Positions 36,854 to 45,840 are shown, counted from the stretch's first letter. The stretch is 64,000 nucleotides of DNA from Arthrobacter rhizosphaerae (GCF_023062595.1 NZ_JALLAN010000001.1:124001-188000), one strand, 5' to 3'. Numbers and translations are program-made. Notes: a model not told the origin generated them from the sequence alone.

Positions 36854-39268
36854 TCAGCTGAACGATGGGACGAGCTTCCTCTTCCCGCCCTCGTCCTTCC
36901 ATGCCAAGGTTGCGTCAAACTTCTTACCCTTACTCGAAGTGAAGCCCTTACCCTTGATCGTCTTACCCGCGGCCAGTGCTGCGAGCTGGTCATCAGTGAA
37001 CGCCACACCACACCAGCTCTTCGGCGGTGTGTCCAGGGAGGCCTCGAAATCAGGGACGATCTTCTTACCGCCGCCCTTCTTCTCCTCCTTGAAGAAGACC
37101 TTGCACTGGAACCGGTTGCCCTTTTGCGAAACGAAGTCGCTGGACTCAACGCCCTCGCCGGCCATCAGCCGGTCGATCTCGTCCTGCGTGAAGGTGTACT
37201 GGCACCAGGACGCAGGCGGCAGGGCGTTGCCGTTCGCGTCGCGGCGGCCGAACCCCTGCTTCTGGAACCCGACGAACTTCCGCCCCTTGAACGTGCCCTC
37301 GCCGAGTACGCCGAAGACCTCGTAGCTGCTCCCTGTGCTGCTGGTGGCTGAGAACTCGATCGTCTCTCCGGACAGCAGCTTGACGACTTCATCATCGGAG
37401 AAACGGTGGCCGCCCCATTCGCGAGCAAAGACCACTGATTTGCCGGTTTTCGACCAGGTACCCTGTGCGCGCTCCTTCTGGACGACAGCCTCCTCCTTCA
37501 ATCCGAGCTCGGAGCGCATCACGGCGACGTTCTTCTGCATCGTGGCGATGTCCTCGCGTACCCATCCGGCGACGACTGCGAGGCGTTCCTCAGCCGTCGC
37601 CGTCCCGGCGGCGATGTCCTTCATGTCCGCGTAGACCTTTTCGGTCAGTGCAAGGTCGCCGATCCGAGTGCCCGGGAGGAGTCGCCAGCTCATGTCCCCG
37701 GCCTCGGCGAGAGTGAGCTTGCGTCCCTTCTCGACCAACAGCGGGTACTTCGTCTTGGTGTTGGTGACCTCGGAGTAGGTGCTGGTGCGCGTTGCACCGG
37801 TGCCCACGTCACGCTTCTCCAGCTGCTTCATCAGCCACTTCATGCTCGGGTGCTCGGCACGCTTGTTTGCCCCCTCGAAGACGAACGGCTCCGCGTTGGT
37901 TCCCAGGCCTTTCGCCGACTCATTCTCATCACCCTCGGCCGAGTCGTCACCTGCGTCCGGATCGAAGACTGCCTTCCAACCCGCAGAGAGCGGGACGTTT
38001 GCGATGCCCGCGAAGTCCGGATACTCCTCGACGTGACCCTTCTGCTGCTCGTAGATATAGTCCTCGGCCACCATCGCCAGGTAGTTCTTGCCCAGGGTTT
38101 CGTAGATCAGACGGCCGGCTTTGCCGAAGCGCTGCTCGACGTCGTCCAGCGAGGAAGGCACCTTCGGGCCCGGCCGGTTCGCACCGTGCGCGCCTTGCGG
38201 CTTCACGTGCGTCTTCCGCGGCCCGCGGTGCGTAAGCAGCTTCATGTCCACGCCCACCACCCCGGCGATCCTGTCCACGAGAGGCGCGAGCTCATTGAAT
38301 TGCTCGGGGGTGATCGTCTTATCCTCAGTGCGCGGGTAGCTCACGACCTGCGCCTCATACATCTTCTGGTACGTCGAAAGCACCAGCTGGGCCTTGATGC
38401 CCTTGCCGACCAGCAATGAGGACAGCGCCGCCAGGTCCAGCAGCTTCGGCGGAGCAGTCTGCTTTTTCGCCTTGCCGTCGAGCACCACGGGGGAGGGGCC
38501 GTACTGATTCGGCACCTGGTCCTTCTTGTCGAACCGCGGCTCCTCCTGGTTCGTGTACATCACGTCGTTCTCATCGCGAAAACGGTTCTGGAAGAACGGC
38601 TTCTTGACGTAGTCGTTGTACTCCTTCAGCTGGTCTCCGACCAGCTTGACCATCGCGCTCTTGAGTCGCCCCTGCCGCAACACGGTGTTCTGTCCCGATT
38701 GACGGGCCATGTTCGTGGCAATGCGCGTGAACTGCATGGAGAGCAAATCAAACTGGGAGCGGTAGCGCGCCTTCTTGTACTCATCGAAGTCCAACAGCGA
38801 CGGGATCGTCTTGCGGGCTGCAAACGCCTTCTGCAGTGAAGCGGCGGCCTCGTCCGTGAAGTACATGCGCGACCAGGTCTTCGCTCTGAGGCCCAGCTCG
38901 AGGAAGGCGTTCACCGCAATCATGCCGCCCTCGCCCGTGGGATCGACGTCGGTGGCGATCACGATCTCGTCGCATTTGGCCAATGTGCGCTTGACGTCCT
39001 GTGCGACCGAGCCTGCATCCTTGATCACCTCGAGCTTCCAGTCGAGGTCGTCCGGATTCCACGGCAGATTACCCAGATCCCAAGGCCGGTACTTATCCGC
39101 CAGACCCGGGTCGCCGACCATCTTGTGTGGATCAACGAATTCGTACAGATGCCCCCGTGCATGGGCGATCACGAACTGCTCCCCGTTGTACGTGCCGCTC
39201 GTTCCGCCAAGGGCCGCAGCGAAGTGCCGCGCCGCGCTCGGCTTCTCCGTAAGGATTCCGACAACCAT
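36854..39268 (-). CDS. Type IA DNA topoisomerase (TopB/TraE-like)
   Basis: 804 residues. The TOPRIM domain begins at once (ILTEKPSAARHFAAALGG) and its acidic triad region is ATDVDPTGEGG. The catalytic Tyr lies in VVSYPRTEDK near residue 312. The C-terminus carries three repeats, from about residues 605, 685 and 747, each with a W/F-x-x-x-x-F-S/T-x-D-x-x-x-x-L-x-x-G core. Plasmid-encoded forms relax or decatenate DNA during transfer or replication. ATG 39268 has better spacing from GAAGGAG than ATG 39271. Confidence 0.88.
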   Translation of the reverse strand: MVVGILTEKPSAARHFAAALGGTSGTYNGEQFVIAHARGHLYEFVDPHKMVGDPGLADKYRPWDLGNLPWNPDDLDWKLEVIKDAGSVAQDVKRTLAKCDEIVIATDVDPTGEGGMIAVNAFLELGLRAKTWSRMYFTDEAAASLQKAFAARKTIPSLLDFDEYKKARYRSQFDLLSMQFTRIATNMARQSGQNTVLRQGRLKSAMVKLVGDQLKEYNDYVKKPFFQNRFRDENDVMYTNQEEPRFDKKDQVPNQYGPSPVVLDGKAKKQTAPPKLLDLAALSSLLVGKGIKAQLVLSTYQKMYEAQVVSYPRTEDKTITPEQFNELAPLVDRIAGVVGVDMKLLTHRGPRKTHVKPQGAHGANRPGPKVPSSLDDVEQRFGKAGRLIYETLGKNYLAMVAEDYIYEQQKGHVEEYPDFAGIANVPLSAGWKAVFDPDAGDDSAEGDENESAKGLGTNAEPFVFEGANKRAEHPSMKWLMKQLEKRDVGTGATRTSTYSEVTNTKTKYPLLVEKGRKLTLAEAGDMSWRLLPGTRIGDLALTEKVYADMKDIAAGTATAEERLAVVAGWVREDIATMQKNVAVMRSELGLKEEAVVQKERAQGTWSKTGKSVVFAREWGGHRFSDDEVVKLLSGETIEFSATSSTGSSYEVFGVLGEGTFKGRKFVGFQKQGFGRRDANGNALPPASWCQYTFTQDEIDRLMAGEGVESSDFVSQKGNRFQCKVFFKEEKKGGGKKIVPDFEASLDTPPKSWCGVAFTDDQLAALAAGKTIKGKGFTSSKGKKFDATLAWKDEGGKRKLVPSFS

Positions 39269-39289
39269 CATGACTCCTTCTCGTTGATT

Positions 39290-39313
39290 ACTCGTAAATC
39301 AGTCATAAGTCTA
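39290..39313 (-). promoter_or_regulatory. Promoter -10 and dyad upstream of topoisomerase gene
   Basis: A TAGACT -10 (39308-39313) is followed on the minus strand by ACTGATTTACGAGT (39290-39303), one base off the dyad ACTSATNNATSAGT seen in other element promoters. Confidence 0.45.
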
Positions 39314-39487
39314 TCGAGTGACTTATCGAATGGCGAGTCAAAGACGAGTCGGATGAGCGTCTGTCAAAACGGAAGTCAGCGATGCCGGCACGTGTTGCGA
39401 ACCGGGATTTGCTCCTGCTGTACGTCCCTGAACAGGGGTAACGTTTAAAGGGCCTTACGCCCTCGCCCGACCCCAGGAGTACGAACC

Positions 39488-39979
39488 ATGGCCCTCGACC
39501 AGACTTTCCTACGCTCGCCCCAGGACTTCCGCAGCATGCTCGTGGACATGCAGGAAGGAAGCTGGCCCCCGGACGAGGCAGACGTCATCCGTATTGCGCA
39601 GGCCAGCGCTCTGCTGATCGAGTGCATCGACGCCTGGGAGACCACCACGCACGGCAAGAATGTCTTTGACGTCACCCGCGGGGAGATCACTACTGCAGAT
39701 GTGCGCCGACTCCTTGCCCAGGAGGTCGCACTGAGCTACGAAGGCGATGTCGCGGTCCTGCTGGTGCCGCCGGGAGACGAACGCGTGCGCGTCGAGATCC
39801 GTGCCGACGTAGACGAATACCAAGGGTTGCTGAAGCGCCCGGAGATGGTCCTTGACTGGGACGAGGACGGCGAGGAACACCAGTACCACATCTCCCTCAA
39901 GCCCAAAGGCCCGCACTGGTACATGCTCTCTCAGCTGCGCGACGACATGAAGGAAGGTCGACTCGTCAGTCAGTCTTGA
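39488..39979 (+). CDS. Hypothetical protein
   Basis: 163 residues from ATG 39488 with CAGGAG upstream. Acidic, with two halves: a helical N-terminal part (VIRIAQASALLIECIDAWE) and a beta-rich part (VAVLLVPPGDERVRVEIRAD). Divergent from the topoisomerase gene. No family recognised. Confidence 0.6.
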   Translation: MALDQTFLRSPQDFRSMLVDMQEGSWPPDEADVIRIAQASALLIECIDAWETTTHGKNVFDVTRGEITTADVRRLLAQEVALSYEGDVAVLLVPPGDERVRVEIRADVDEYQGLLKRPEMVLDWDEDGEEHQYHISLKPKGPHWYMLSQLRDDMKEGRLVSQS

Positions 39980-40061
39980 GCGCTGCTGAACGCTTAGTTC
40001 AGGTGTCGGCTCCAGAAGGGATCATCGGCCCAGTCCTCGGGGATGCCCATGCCGCGAAGAT

Positions 40062-40595
40062 TCAGCGCCCGGCCGGCAGTGCCACGCCGAGTCGGACGCG
40101 ATAGACCTTGAGCACCTTGCCCAGTGTCCTCAGGCCCTCGTGATGGTCAATACCCGTCTCCAGCTCTTTGAGCCGGATCGGCCGGATTCCTGCGACCTCG
40201 GCGACTTGCTTGTGTGTCGCTTTCCCGCGGAGCTTGACCAGCAGGTCCGGAAGATCCTCCCCAAGGTCCTCGAACATCCGGAACTTCTCGGTGGTCCCCA
40301 TCCTTGTATGGCCGATATGAAGGTGCCCGCAGTGTCCGCAGGAGTACCAGCTCGTCGAAGGGTCTCCGCGCAGCCTGTCCGGGATCTCTGACTCGCTGCG
40401 ATAGCGCCGCTTGAAAACCTCCCTGCCGTCGCGGACCGTCATGCACTCGCGCGGAGCGTCCTGAGGCCGGGCGGCAGGATTCGCCATCCCGGCGCACTTC
40501 GGTGCACAGAACAAGCCGAGCAGCACCTGATCCTGGGGACGAAGCCCCAGTCCCTTGCCGCACCCCTTGCACCGCTGCCTCTTCGGAACAGAGTC
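40062..40595 (-). CDS. Zinc-ribbon HTH regulator, N-terminus unresolved
   Basis: The C-terminal 60 residues are an XRE-like helix-turn-helix (GKATHKQVAEVAGIRPIRLK). Upstream are CGHCGHLHIGH and, before the first standard start (GTG 40526), CKGCGKG and CAPKC, which together look like treble-clef or ribbon zinc sites. The protein-like frame therefore begins before any ATG/GTG/TTG and is closed upstream only by the TGA of the HNH gene (40596-40598), which is in the same frame. A candidate repressor for the element promoters; that role is a guess. Confidence 0.55.
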   Translation of the reverse strand, partial: DSVPKRQRCKGCGKGLGLRPQDQVLLGLFCAPKCAGMANPAARPQDAPRECMTVRDGREVFKRRYRSESEIPDRLRGDPSTSWYSCGHCGHLHIGHTRMGTTEKFRMFEDLGEDLPDLLVKLRGKATHKQVAEVAGIRPIRLKELETGIDHHEGLRTLGKVLKVYRVRLGVALPAGR

Positions 40596-41228
40596 TCAGC
40601 CACCCTTGCTCTCCTTCTTGTTCTTCGTCCTGTCAGCTTCTGCCTTCAAACGCTCACGCCTCGCGCGGGCTGCGGCCTTGATCCTTGTGCGGTATTCCGG
40701 GTCATCCCGGTACCGCTGCAGCTGGCGCTGCCTCTTGTGCTCGGCCCGTTGCGGATCGGCGGCGATGTACCGGGCGCTGGCCGCAGACTGCTTCGCCAGG
40801 AATCCGGGATCCTGGCGGTACCGGCGAAAATGGTCGCGCTTGCATGGTCGACAGACCCAGGTGCCGTCCTTGGCCCAATAGCCGTTCTCCTCATTCATCG
40901 CGTGCCCACGGGCGCAGCTCGTGCTGCCCGGCCGGCGCAATGGCTTCGAGGCCATCTCCATATGCTCCGGATTCACGCAGTCGCTCCGGCTACAGCTCAT
41001 GCGCAGGATCTGATCCTGTGTCAGCGGCTCAAGACCCAGATCCTCCTGAAGCGCCGCCCACGAGAAGCGGCGAGGCGTGACCGAGGACCGCCCGTGCGCC
41101 AGACCGAAGCGGCCTGACGCGGACCAGAGCCAGCAGCCGGTGCCGTCCTGGGCCCCGGCTTCCTTGTCGACTTTCGCCCAGAACCGCTCGGCATCTGCGC
41201 TCATACGAGCCTGAATACCACTACTCAC
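40596..41228 (-). CDS. HNH endonuclease-like protein
   Basis: 210 residues. ERFWAKVDK, GCWLW and SCSRSDCVNPEHMEM follow the pattern of phage-type HNH enzymes (FWxKV, CWxW, C-x-x-x-x-CxNPxHL). A second cysteine cluster (SCARGHAMNEENG, VCRPCKR) and a basic C-terminal tail follow. Metal-dependent DNA cleavage is expected. Its TGA stop is in the same frame as the zinc-ribbon HTH ORF. The start overlaps the 41225 gene by 4 bp. Confidence 0.7.
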   Translation of the reverse strand: MSSGIQARMSADAERFWAKVDKEAGAQDGTGCWLWSASGRFGLAHGRSSVTPRRFSWAALQEDLGLEPLTQDQILRMSCSRSDCVNPEHMEMASKPLRRPGSTSCARGHAMNEENGYWAKDGTWVCRPCKRDHFRRYRQDPGFLAKQSAASARYIAADPQRAEHKRQRQLQRYRDDPEYRTRIKAAARARRERLKAEADRTKNKKESKGG

Positions 41229-42310
41229 CTGATCGGCCGCCCTTCACGCTCCCGTTCGATCCTCGCCTGTTTCTTCGTTTCCTCCCGCACCTTGTCGCGT
41301 ACGAAGAGCGCATCCTTGTGGATGATCGGGGCGTCATGGATGTTGTGTGAGCCGCGCAGAAAATTGCTCGTGCGGTCCGCAATCGAATAAGCAAGCGCCT
41401 GCTCGATAGCGGCACTGGCGTCCTTCACTTCGCCCACCTGCTCGCGCAGACCCGCCAGACCCTCGTTCCGCTCGCGCTCACGCCGTTCGAGGTTCTCCAT
41501 GCGGGCCGCGATGCTGCCCAGCAACGGATCTCTTGACCGGAACAGCTGCGCCGCCCGGCGCGTAGCCGCGTCGACGTCCAAGCCGAGGTCCAGTTGAGCC
41601 AGCAGGAAGGCCGTGACCAGACTTGCCTGGCTCAGACGCTCGGTGAACTCCCTGGCGGCCGCATCGCTTGCGCCAAACTCCCGAACAGCCGCCGAGCGCA
41701 GTTGCTCGCGCAGTGTGCCGACCAGGACCTCGGGCAAAGCCCGGACTGCCGGCTGGCTTTTGACACCGGAGAGACGGAATCCAGTCTGGGGGAGCGTCAC
41801 GCTGTCGCCTTCGTCCCCTCCGTCCGAACCACCTCTCGCCGCCGCGCTCTGAACGGCCTCCTGATGGTCGGTGTGCTGGAGCGGGACCGGGGGTGTGAGG
41901 TTCGCCTCCGCATGCGGAGGGACCGGGGGTGTGAGGTTCGCCTCCGCATGCGGAGGCATCGGGGGAGCGAGCACGTCGGTCGCGTCGGAGAGATCCTCCG
42001 CATCATCGTGCGCCTGAGGGGCTGCTGCCCCTGATGCTGCTGCCTCACCCGGCTGGGACGCAGCTGTCCCGGTTGCGCCGGATGAACCGGAGCCCCCGTG
42101 TTGTGTGGACGATCCTTCGCGCTCGAGATCACCGGAAGCAGCGTCAGGATCCGGGTGAAGGTCCTTACCGGACTCCTCCTGATCGAGCGCCCTGGCCTGG
42201 GCCTTCTTCAGACCATCGCTGCCGCCGGTGCGATAGGCGTCAAGGAATGACGTATCGATGTCCATGCGTTCATCGGTCGAGGGCATGATTTCGTTCAGGT
42301 CCTGGCTCAC
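41225..42310 (-). CDS. Coiled-coil protein, probable mobilisation accessory
   Basis: 361 residues. The N-terminal 190 residues are acidic, Ala/Gly/Pro-rich and carry two copies of PPHAEANLTPPV. The C-terminal 170 residues are helical, with coiled coil around RMENLERRERERNEGLAGLR. It overlaps the RHH gene upstream and the HNH gene downstream by 4 bp each, so the three are coupled. Its place next to an RHH protein suggests a DNA-processing accessory role. Confidence 0.55.
   Translation of the reverse strand: MSQDLNEIMPSTDERMDIDTSFLDAYRTGGSDGLKKAQARALDQEESGKDLHPDPDAASGDLEREGSSTQHGGSGSSGATGTAASQPGEAAASGAAAPQAHDDAEDLSDATDVLAPPMPPHAEANLTPPVPPHAEANLTPPVPLQHTDHQEAVQSAAARGGSDGGDEGDSVTLPQTGFRLSGVKSQPAVRALPEVLVGTLREQLRSAAVREFGASDAAAREFTERLSQASLVTAFLLAQLDLGLDVDAATRRAAQLFRSRDPLLGSIAARMENLERRERERNEGLAGLREQVGEVKDASAAIEQALAYSIADRTSNFLRGSHNIHDAPIIHKDALFVRDKVREETKKQARIEREREGRPIR
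41883..41954. repeat. Tandem duplication of 36 bp inside the coiled-coil gene
   Basis: Two identical 36-bp units (41883-41918 and 41919-41954), each containing the GGTTCGCCTCCGCATGCGGA half, encode repeated PPHAEANLTPPV segments. In-frame, so likely a recent slippage product. Confidence 0.85.
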
Positions 42311-42717
42311 GTCAGTTCCCCATTCTCTTCATCGAGCAGGTAGTTGTCGCCGCGGGTCAAGCCGATGAGGGAGTCGAAGCCCATGGTGACAACCCGCTCC
42401 AAATTCGCGGTGTTCGTCGAGACGGCCTTGAGCTCGTCAATGACCTGGTTGATGCGGGCGGTGAGAATGTCCGGGATGTCGAAGTCGAGATTCTCACGTT
42501 CGATCTTCTCGGCCACTGCCTCAGCAATATACTCGTTGACCGAGTCGTACTCGCGCCGGTCAGCCCAGTACTCGGCCCGCTGCTTCTCGTCCCTCGACAA
42601 ACGAGTGAAGACCCGCTCCCGGCGGTCGTTGCCGTTATGATCGACGCCCGGCCCGCCCCCGGATGGTCGGGCAATACCGGATCGAGCAGCCAACTTTGAC
42701 TCCTGGACGACGGCCAT
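42307..42717 (-). CDS. Ribbon-helix-helix protein (MobC-like accessory)
   Basis: 136 residues. RRERVFTRLSRDEKQRAEYW and YDSVNEYIAEAVAEKI form the strand-helix-helix of an RHH DNA-binding dimer. The rest (PDILTARINQVIDELKAVS and TANLERVV) matches MobC-type relaxosome accessory proteins. Such proteins melt or bend oriT for the relaxase. No relaxase is in the window. A TAGAAT -10 box and ACTSAT dyad precede it. Confidence 0.7.
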   Translation of the reverse strand: MAVVQESKLAARSGIARPSGGGPGVDHNGNDRRERVFTRLSRDEKQRAEYWADRREYDSVNEYIAEAVAEKIERENLDFDIPDILTARINQVIDELKAVSTNTANLERVVTMGFDSLIGLTRGDNYLLDEENGELT

Positions 42718-42741
42718 GTCTCACCTCTTCTGTCGTATTCG

Positions 42742-42763
42742 ACTGATGTATGAGTCCATTCTA
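42742..42763 (-). promoter_or_regulatory. Promoter -10 and dyad of the mobilisation operon
   Basis: TAGAAT -10 (42758-42763, minus strand) followed by ACTCATACATCAGT (42742-42755), which fits the dyad ACTSATNNATSAGT. Confidence 0.5.
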
Positions 42764-42950
42764 TGCCATTCGACTCGCTGTCACGAGAGGCGACAATGTC
42801 GGCATGAGTGATCTTTGCGAATGGACCATTCATGAGGGTAGAGTCATCCACACCACCCGATCAGCGTCTGATCGTGTGCACCCAGGCGGCCTTGGCTTCT
42901 CGACCCCAGAGCCAGGGCCGCCAAACATGATTCGCATATCCATCCATGCG

Positions 42951-42995
42951 AAAAAAGGAGGCCCCGGCGCGCGTAAAGCGCACCGGGGCCTTTTT
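42951..42995. terminator. Bidirectional intrinsic terminator
   Basis: AGGCCCCGG and CCGGGGCCT pair around a GCGC-rich inner stem; AAAAAA lies on the left and TTTTT on the right. Apart from this terminator, the promoter at 42742 and the SOS box at 43108, I see nothing in the 419-bp gap. Confidence 0.85.
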
Positions 42996-43107
42996 CTGCC
43001 TACTGTCCGGATTCGAAGCCCTTCGGGTTGCCGCCCAAGCGCCACCTCGGTGGCCTGGATTCCCGCTGGCGTTGTGTGCCGTCTCCGTCCGGGCGTACGA
43101 TCTACTA

Positions 43108-43123
43108 TCGAACATACGTTCGA
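43108..43123. promoter_or_regulatory. SOS box (LexA operator)
   Basis: TCGAACATACGTTCGA is a perfect copy of the actinobacterial/Gram-positive LexA operator (CGAAC-N4-GTTCG). It lies 14 bp before the umuD-like ATG. Confidence 0.9.
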
Positions 43124-43136
43124 ATAGGAAGTGGAT

Positions 43137-43592
43137 ATGCAGGCTTCGCAGCCAGAACCTTTGGCGCTCGACGGGCCGCTGATACTCCCGCTCGCGCCGG
43201 AAGCGGTCGCTTGCGGCTTTCCCAGCCCTGCAGAGGGATATTGGTCCGGAGACCTTGATCTCATCAAACACCTGATCCGGGACCCGGCCTCCACATTCGT
43301 TTGGAAAGCAGCCGGCCATTCGATGACAGGAGCCGGAATCAACGACGGGGACTTGTTGCTCGTTGACCGGGGGATCAATCCTGCCCCGGGAAGGATCGTC
43401 GTCGCTATCGTCGACGGCGACTACACCGTCAAGCGACTCGATGTCATCCAGGGTCGTACCGTTCTCGTGGCCGAGAACCGCGACTATGCAGACATCGTTC
43501 TTCACGAACATACGGAGATGTCTGTCTGGGGTGTGGTCACATGGATTCTGTCCCGTCCGACGATCAGACGCGGTGTCAGACCTCTCCGATAG
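43137..43592 (+). CDS. umuD: UmuD-like S24 autoprotease
   Basis: 151 residues from ATG 43137, preceded by AGGAA at good spacing; GTG 43131 is too close. The self-cleavage site CGFPSPA lies near residue 28, identical in type to UmuD. The catalytic Ser is in GHSMTGAGINDGD and the Lys in GDYTVKRL. After SOS-triggered cleavage it activates the partner polymerase. No DNA-binding domain is present, so it is not LexA. SOS box directly upstream; umuC follows 10 bp later. Confidence 0.92.
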   Translation: MQASQPEPLALDGPLILPLAPEAVACGFPSPAEGYWSGDLDLIKHLIRDPASTFVWKAAGHSMTGAGINDGDLLLVDRGINPAPGRIVVAIVDGDYTVKRLDVIQGRTVLVAENRDYADIVLHEHTEMSVWGVVTWILSRPTIRRGVRPLR

Positions 43593-43601
43593 TCTCCGGC
43601 C

Positions 43602-44915
43602 GTGGCAATGACTACTACTCTCACACCAGCACCGGACCAAATTGCTCTCGTGGACTGCGTCTCCTTTTACGCCAACGCCGAGAGGGTCTTCGATCCAACG
43701 CTGCATGACCGGCCGACCCTTGTCTTGTCGAACAACGACGGATGTGTGGTCGCTGCATGCCCGCTGGTAAAGGCACTGGACCCGGAAATTATGGGGAAAC
43801 CATGGTTCAAGATCCGTGCCTGGTGCCAAGCCAATGACGTTCAGGCCAGGTCATCGAACTATGAGCTCTACGGTTCGCTGAGCTCCCGGGTTGCCACGAT
43901 CCTGGGCCGCTTCAGTGCGTGGCAGGAAGTGTATTCGATTGACGAAAGCTGGCTGAAGCTGCGGGGCACTCCTGAAGAACTCGAGCCGCTGGGCCAGGAG
44001 ATCCGACAGGCTGTCCTCCAGCTGACCGGCATCCCTGTCCGGGTCGCGATCGGCCCCACGAAGACCCTCGCCAAGGTCGCGGCTCTCGGCATCAAGAAAA
44101 ACCCCGCATTCAATGGCGTGCTTGACCTCCGGCGCTTCCCTGAAGAGCAACTGAGCCGAATCCTCGACTCCCTCCATGTCACAGACCTTTGGGGCGTGGC
44201 CGGACGCAACAGTAAGCGCCTTGCTGCACTCGGCATCCATACAGCCAAAGAACTGCGCGACGCTGATGCGAAGTGGCTCCGCAAGCGGTTCTCCGTGGTC
44301 ATGGAGCGCACCATCCTGGAACTGCGCGGACAAAAATGTATTGAACTGGAGACCCAGCCGCCGACGGCCAAAGACCAGCTGATCTACTCCAGGAGCTTCT
44401 CGCGCAAGCTCACGGACCCCGACGAGATGCACCAGGTGCTCTCGATCTACGCCCAGCGGGTTTCGGCACGGCTGCGGGCCCAGGGTTCCGTCGCCGGCGT
44501 CCTCTCAGTGTGGGCTTCAACCGGTTGGGCCGACGAAGGGACCGTACCGCATTCAGCACACCGGTCTGTTCCATTGCTTGTCCCGACCGATGACCCCATC
44601 GCGCTCACGAAAGCTGCCTGTGTAATCCTGCCGGATCTGTTTCCCACTCCAGGTATCCGCTACGCCCGTGCAGGGGTCGTGCTCACCGGACTGAGTGCAG
44701 CTGACGGGATTCAGTTCCTGCCTGTGTTCCAGTCCGAATTCGACGACCGGGGAATAGGCGACGTACTCGACGAGATCACCAGGAAGCTCGGCCCGCAATC
44801 AGTCGGCGTTGGTCGCGGTGGCCTGAAGACTCCTCCCGGTTGGGAGATGAAGCGGGCCATGCTCTCCAAGCGCTGCACGACGCACTGGGACGAACTGCCG
44901 GTCGCTGTGGCCTGA
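43602..44915 (+). CDS. umuC: Y-family DNA polymerase V subunit UmuC
   Basis: 437 residues (GTG 43602; ATG 43608 possible). Motifs are VDCVSFYANAERVF (metal-binding Asp), SNNDGCVVA and YSIDESWL (second acidic pair), then HhH GVAGRNSKRLAALGI. A C-terminal little-finger domain follows. With UmuD' it copies damaged DNA. Carried as a complete SOS cassette on a mobile element, which is common on conjugative plasmids. Confidence 0.94.
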   Translation: MAMTTTLTPAPDQIALVDCVSFYANAERVFDPTLHDRPTLVLSNNDGCVVAACPLVKALDPEIMGKPWFKIRAWCQANDVQARSSNYELYGSLSSRVATILGRFSAWQEVYSIDESWLKLRGTPEELEPLGQEIRQAVLQLTGIPVRVAIGPTKTLAKVAALGIKKNPAFNGVLDLRRFPEEQLSRILDSLHVTDLWGVAGRNSKRLAALGIHTAKELRDADAKWLRKRFSVVMERTILELRGQKCIELETQPPTAKDQLIYSRSFSRKLTDPDEMHQVLSIYAQRVSARLRAQGSVAGVLSVWASTGWADEGTVPHSAHRSVPLLVPTDDPIALTKAACVILPDLFPTPGIRYARAGVVLTGLSAADGIQFLPVFQSEFDDRGIGDVLDEITRKLGPQSVGVGRGGLKTPPGWEMKRAMLSKRCTTHWDELPVAVA

Positions 44916-44946
44916 CGACAGCCGCACGAGCCTTATGCTCAAATCC

Positions 44947-45102
44947 ATGGAAGTTGTATTGACCGTTGAAAATACCGAGGGTGAATTATCCCGCATCAGT
45001 GCCACAGATGCGGACTACTACACCGCGCTGGCCGCCGCGCAGGCCAAGATCCCCGAGGGATCCCGGGCGATCAACATCCGCGTACCGGACCGGGACATGT
45101 AG
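44947..45102 (+). CDS. Small protein, 51 residues, unknown
   Basis: ATG 44947 to TAG 45100. Starts MEVVLTVENTEGELSRISA and continues with an acidic helical part. Good codon structure, no known family. It lies 31 bp after umuC. Confidence 0.5.
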   Translation: MEVVLTVENTEGELSRISATDADYYTALAAAQAKIPEGSRAINIRVPDRDM

Positions 45103-45234
45103 TCAACAGCATCTTCCTGCCCCCGGATACGCCGTTTGCCGCCGTGGCATAGATATTTCCGTCAGAGCTGCATGCAAAGCTGGAAGAACACCGGCGGACA
45201 ACTTCCGTCCGGCAAATACAGCACGAGGGGGATC

Positions 45235-45825
45235 ATGACTGACATTGCCATTTCCATTTCCGAGCCCAACTTCTGGTGGCGCGCAGACGCCGGGCAGGTC
45301 CGAAAGTTCGTACCCGTCGACCCGGACGTCGACGACGGACGGCAGCGATGGGATGACCGTGACAAGCAGCGCTGGAATCTCATTGCGCAGGCTGTCATCC
45401 AGGTTTCACAGGCCCTGGCGGCCGCTGAATGGGAATCTGACGACGGTGACATTGGTCACGGGTGGGTCCGGATTGACGCAGGCGACCTGACCAAGACCGA
45501 GAAGAAGATCGTCCAAAAGTGGTTCAGCGCGGCCGAACCCGTGCGCATGGATCCATGGTTCGAACCTCTGCAGAACGGCCGGCATCGTCTGTGGTCGACG
45601 CTGGACTTTTTTGGTAGTGAACCGGTTCCCATCAAGGGTGACGCCATCGGATACGCGAATCCGGCGGATGCCGAGGTGCTGGGAAATGACTGGCAGCACT
45701 TCTTCGTGAAGAACGTCGAAGAGCTCGAGGCTGTGACCTGGTTCGACACGACGGACCCCGTCAACATCCGTTTCGCCGATGCACTAAAAACAGCAGCCCG
45801 CAGGGAGTTCCCTGCACCGCTCTGA
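45235..45825 (+). CDS. Hypothetical protein
   Basis: 196 residues from ATG 45235, with GAGGGGG upstream; the frame is open further left but lacks a good site. Acidic and Trp-rich (EPNFWWRADAG, DPWFEPLQNGRHRLW). No family recognised. Ends at a bidirectional terminator. Confidence 0.6.
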   Translation: MTDIAISISEPNFWWRADAGQVRKFVPVDPDVDDGRQRWDDRDKQRWNLIAQAVIQVSQALAAAEWESDDGDIGHGWVRIDAGDLTKTEKKIVQKWFSAAEPVRMDPWFEPLQNGRHRLWSTLDFFGSEPVPIKGDAIGYANPADAEVLGNDWQHFFVKNVEELEAVTWFDTTDPVNIRFADALKTAARREFPAPL

Positions 45826-45840
45826 TCCGCTGGACCAGAG

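Noticed and set aside
40596..40598. Selenocysteine codon joining HNH and HTH ORFs
   Set aside because: No SECIS-like hairpin was seen after the TGA, and zinc proteins of this kind are not selenoproteins.
42750..43127. ORF of 125 residues on the plus strand
   Set aside because: It runs through a strong bidirectional terminator and the SOS box, so it is a chance frame.
43137..43592. LexA repressor
   Set aside because: No N-terminal winged helix; the cleavage site CGFPSPA and neighbouring umuC show it is UmuD-like.
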